64,000 bases of DNA from Ascaris suum (Eukaryota; Nematoda; Chromadorea; Rhabditida; Ascarididae). The position numbers were made by a program, and so were the translations under genes. The stretch is from positions 62,001 through 126,000 of the forward strand of contig JACCHR010000030.1 in NCBI GenBank assembly GCA_013433145.1, read 5' to 3'. The notes under the pieces were generated by a model. The model made no database searches. It was not told the DNA's origin and saw nothing but the letters and a program-made list of their open reading frames with translations. This document shows, one piece after another, positions 61,773 through 64,000 of the stretch; position 1 is the first letter of the stretch, and each line of letters starts with the position of its first letter.

Positions 61773-61871
61773 TGTCCTGTCGTGTTTTGAAGGGATAGCC
61801 TGTTTGTGATCACGATTTTACGTATCCCGTATCGTTTGACACACCAACTACCGATGTGAAAATATGTTCAG

Positions 61872-63921
61872 ACAAGTGCAGATGGTGTACGTCATGAGCT
61901 GCCTATTCTGCCATCGTCTTATACAGAACGTTGGGCAAATCAGCTCTCCTATTGGGGCAGTTCAACGCTTCGACAAGAAGAAAATGCAAAAACGTCGCAA
62001 ACAACGCAGACAAATATCGGTTAGAAGTTCCGCTTGTTTGCAGATATTTTCGGATGTTTTCTTCCTTCTAGCTGCCTGATTCGATTGTTTGGGTGGAGGA
62101 GAGGATAGTGGCTGTTCCTGAAGCAAAAAAATATTTCGCGAGGAAAGAGCGGACTAGGGGGAAGGAGAGGAGAAAGACGAGGTGAAGGAGCAAAAGCGTG
62201 GGTGGAAAGAGAAAGGGGCGAACGAGATTGGAGGAACACACGCGGGGTCGTGGAAAGAAACGGCGCATATGGGAAGAGGGACAGGGGAGGGGAGGAGTTG
62301 AAGGGGGATGTGTGGTTGAAAAGTGCTTTCAAAATTGGCGTAACTTTCCCATGAAGTGTGGAACCCTAGATATCTTTCGATGCAGTGCAATGATATCAGT
62401 TTTATTTAAGCATATAATTAAAAATGACGCCCGAAGGTTTCCTAGCCGCGGCCGGCCACTATTGCTTTGAAGGCCATAATGGTGCTCGAGAGTCTTAAAC
62501 TTGGTTGAATTCTGAAGGTATAAGGCATTGGGTAATATATTATAATCGAATTTGTTACTTTTGTTTGTTCGCTTGCCCCTCTCCCCTCGTCCTCCATCCC
62601 AAATTTGAGGAACTACTGATTGTTTTGCGATGACAATAGTGCGAAGACAAGGTTTGATTAATTGTTATGTGAAATTATATAGGAGTGTAGAAACATCTGT
62701 GTTGTATGACGGCAGTTCCCGGAATTGCAGCAGTGTAGGTGGAATATAGGTAAAAGGGGTGATTCTCGCGTTTTTTTCAAACAGGAATTGGTCGACAAGG
62801 AATAAATATTGTTTATATTTCTTAAGGAGCTGCATATCTTGTGAGCATTTGAAATTTACTCCTTATTATAGGCAAAGAGGGTCCTAAGTGATGAAATTTA
62901 CTTTTAAGGATAGAACGTAATCAAAAGCATTTAAGATTCGGCAACATGCATTAGTCTGCCACCAATAGGAGGGGGAATACAGCCGATGGCGATGCCGAGA
63001 TCAATCGCTGTGCCTGTATTGGCATCACCTCATTCAGGCGATCGACAACTTTCACCAGCTCAACAATCGGGTGATTATTTCTTGCTTTCTGAGAAACAAA
63101 TGAGCGTTATAAGATGCGAATCTACAGTGATAAGTGCTTAGCTCCTCCAGTGGCATTAGGCATATTTTGCTTTCTTTCTTCACTTGCCATCTCATGCTTA
63201 GCTTCTCTTGCCCTGCCACCAAATCTTGTTTCAGGACTCCCCACTCATATGTCGCCATTATTTACCACGGATGCTCATCGAGCCTAAGAGAATACGAGCT
63301 CTACGCATAGGCTAGCCTTGTTAACGGTCACTCGTGCATGTGTTAGCTCTTGGAACAGCGGCTCTGCTTCCGCATATCCATTAGTGAGACGTAGAGTCTT
63401 TCATTGACGATATGCAGGTCAGTGTGATGGTTGTGTATTGCCACGCAATTAAACGAGAGATTTCGGCATGGCGTAGGAGGAAGAATATAACCACGTGGAT
63501 GGGTGTGCATGTGAATTGGTGTATTTTGTGTATCGACTCATATCAATATTATCAGTAATATTTTTCTCCAGTCAGGTGTGTTTCCATCATTGTTTTTGCC
63601 CGCACTTTATCCCATAATCTCCGCTTTCTCCCCTTTATTGTCATTTTAGTATGAATTCTCTTGTTTGCTTTATTTTAAAGTGGTTGGTTCACGTATAAAA
63701 CGTAACTGAGGGGCAGCTCAAAAGGTGATGACTCAAAGATAACTGTTAACTGCTCGAATGTGCATTTTGTTTGATTTGTACTTAATCTTTCTAGAATCCT
63801 TGTTGTTGCAGGAACGGATGATGGAATGCGCAAGTCGATGAGTGAATCGCTGACCTCGTTGAATTCCTCCAGTCGGCGTAGTGCTGATGGAGATGCTCGA
63901 GGTCGGGCTAAGCAGGCTGAG
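61872..63921 (+). CDS. Unit 9 Ser-rich exon chain (cut by window end)
   Basis: TSADG 61872-62019, candidate exon 62936-63070 and TDDG 63812-63921 are all open. This shows the type B TSADG exon is basically intact and that its breaks in units 7 and 8 are private. The ADQG and coiled-coil exons lie beyond the window. Confidence 0.55.
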
Positions 63922-64000
63922 GTGGGTCTAATTGCTTTCAACTGTGCATGCGTTGTTGGAGTGTGTTTCGTATAGACTGCATGATTTATAGCATGAGGCA

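Larger units (their letters stand above)
59201..64000 (+). repeat. Tandem unit 9 (type B, truncated by window)
   Basis: Type B copy cut off by the window end shortly after the TDDG exon. The array therefore continues to the right for an unknown distance. Confidence 0.95.

Noticed and set aside
1..64000. CRISPR array, phage, plasmid or rRNA repeat
   Set aside because: The repeat is 6.7-7.8 kb, contains intron-split animal-type exons, and shows no short spaced repeats, bacterial gene signals or rRNA-like sequence.

Overview
The window is eukaryotic DNA and consists almost entirely of one long segment repeated head to tail. There are eight complete copies and a truncated ninth, all in the same orientation. 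Exons are short (about 40 to 340 bases), split by introns that begin with GT (often gtgagc or gtaag) and end in a pyrimidine tract plus cag (ttttcag, tgctgcag, tgtttcag). The proteins are Ig domains of the titin/kettin type, a kettin-style TQHE linker, a Ser-rich region and a charged coiled coil. This points to an ecdysozoan animal, most likely a nematode. No operons, Shine-Dalgarno sites, rRNA, tRNA or CRISPR were seen.

Layout: taking the window start as the arbitrary register, the units are 1-7837, 7838-15589, 15590-23362, 23363-31167, 31168-38998, 38999-45798, 45799-52506, 52507-59200 and 59201-64000 (cut off). Units 1-5 (type A, about 7.75-7.84 kb) are nearly identical to each other apart from homopolymer lengths and one short hypervariable island. 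Units 7-9 (type B, about 6.7 kb) share many substitutions, lack about 1.2 kb containing one Ig segment, and carry a long TA tract in its place. Unit 6 starts as type A, passes through a scrambled stretch near 41.46-42.2 kb, and continues as mostly type B.

Each unit reads, in order on the + strand: end of the second coiled-coil exon; Ig-A (two half-domain exons); Ig-B; a TQHE linker exon; Ig-C (type A only); a Ser/Thr/Gln-rich exon; up to three more low-complexity Ser/Gly/Asn-rich exons; coiled-coil exon 1; and coiled-coil exon 2, which runs across the unit boundary into the next copy. Splice phases chain consistently from the Ser-rich exon through the second coiled-coil exon, about 295 codons in all. 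The Ig exons carry stops and frame changes shared by all nine copies, so they decayed before the array formed or are not translated as Ig domains.

Interpretation: an internal piece of a titin/kettin-class muscle-protein gene, already partly degenerate, was tandemly amplified, with two sequence types and one mosaic junction. Extra copies made by assembly, or a circular template, cannot be excluded from sequence alone. Many single-base indels private to units 7-9 look like uncorrected long-read errors. I could not name the organism or an exact orthologue.
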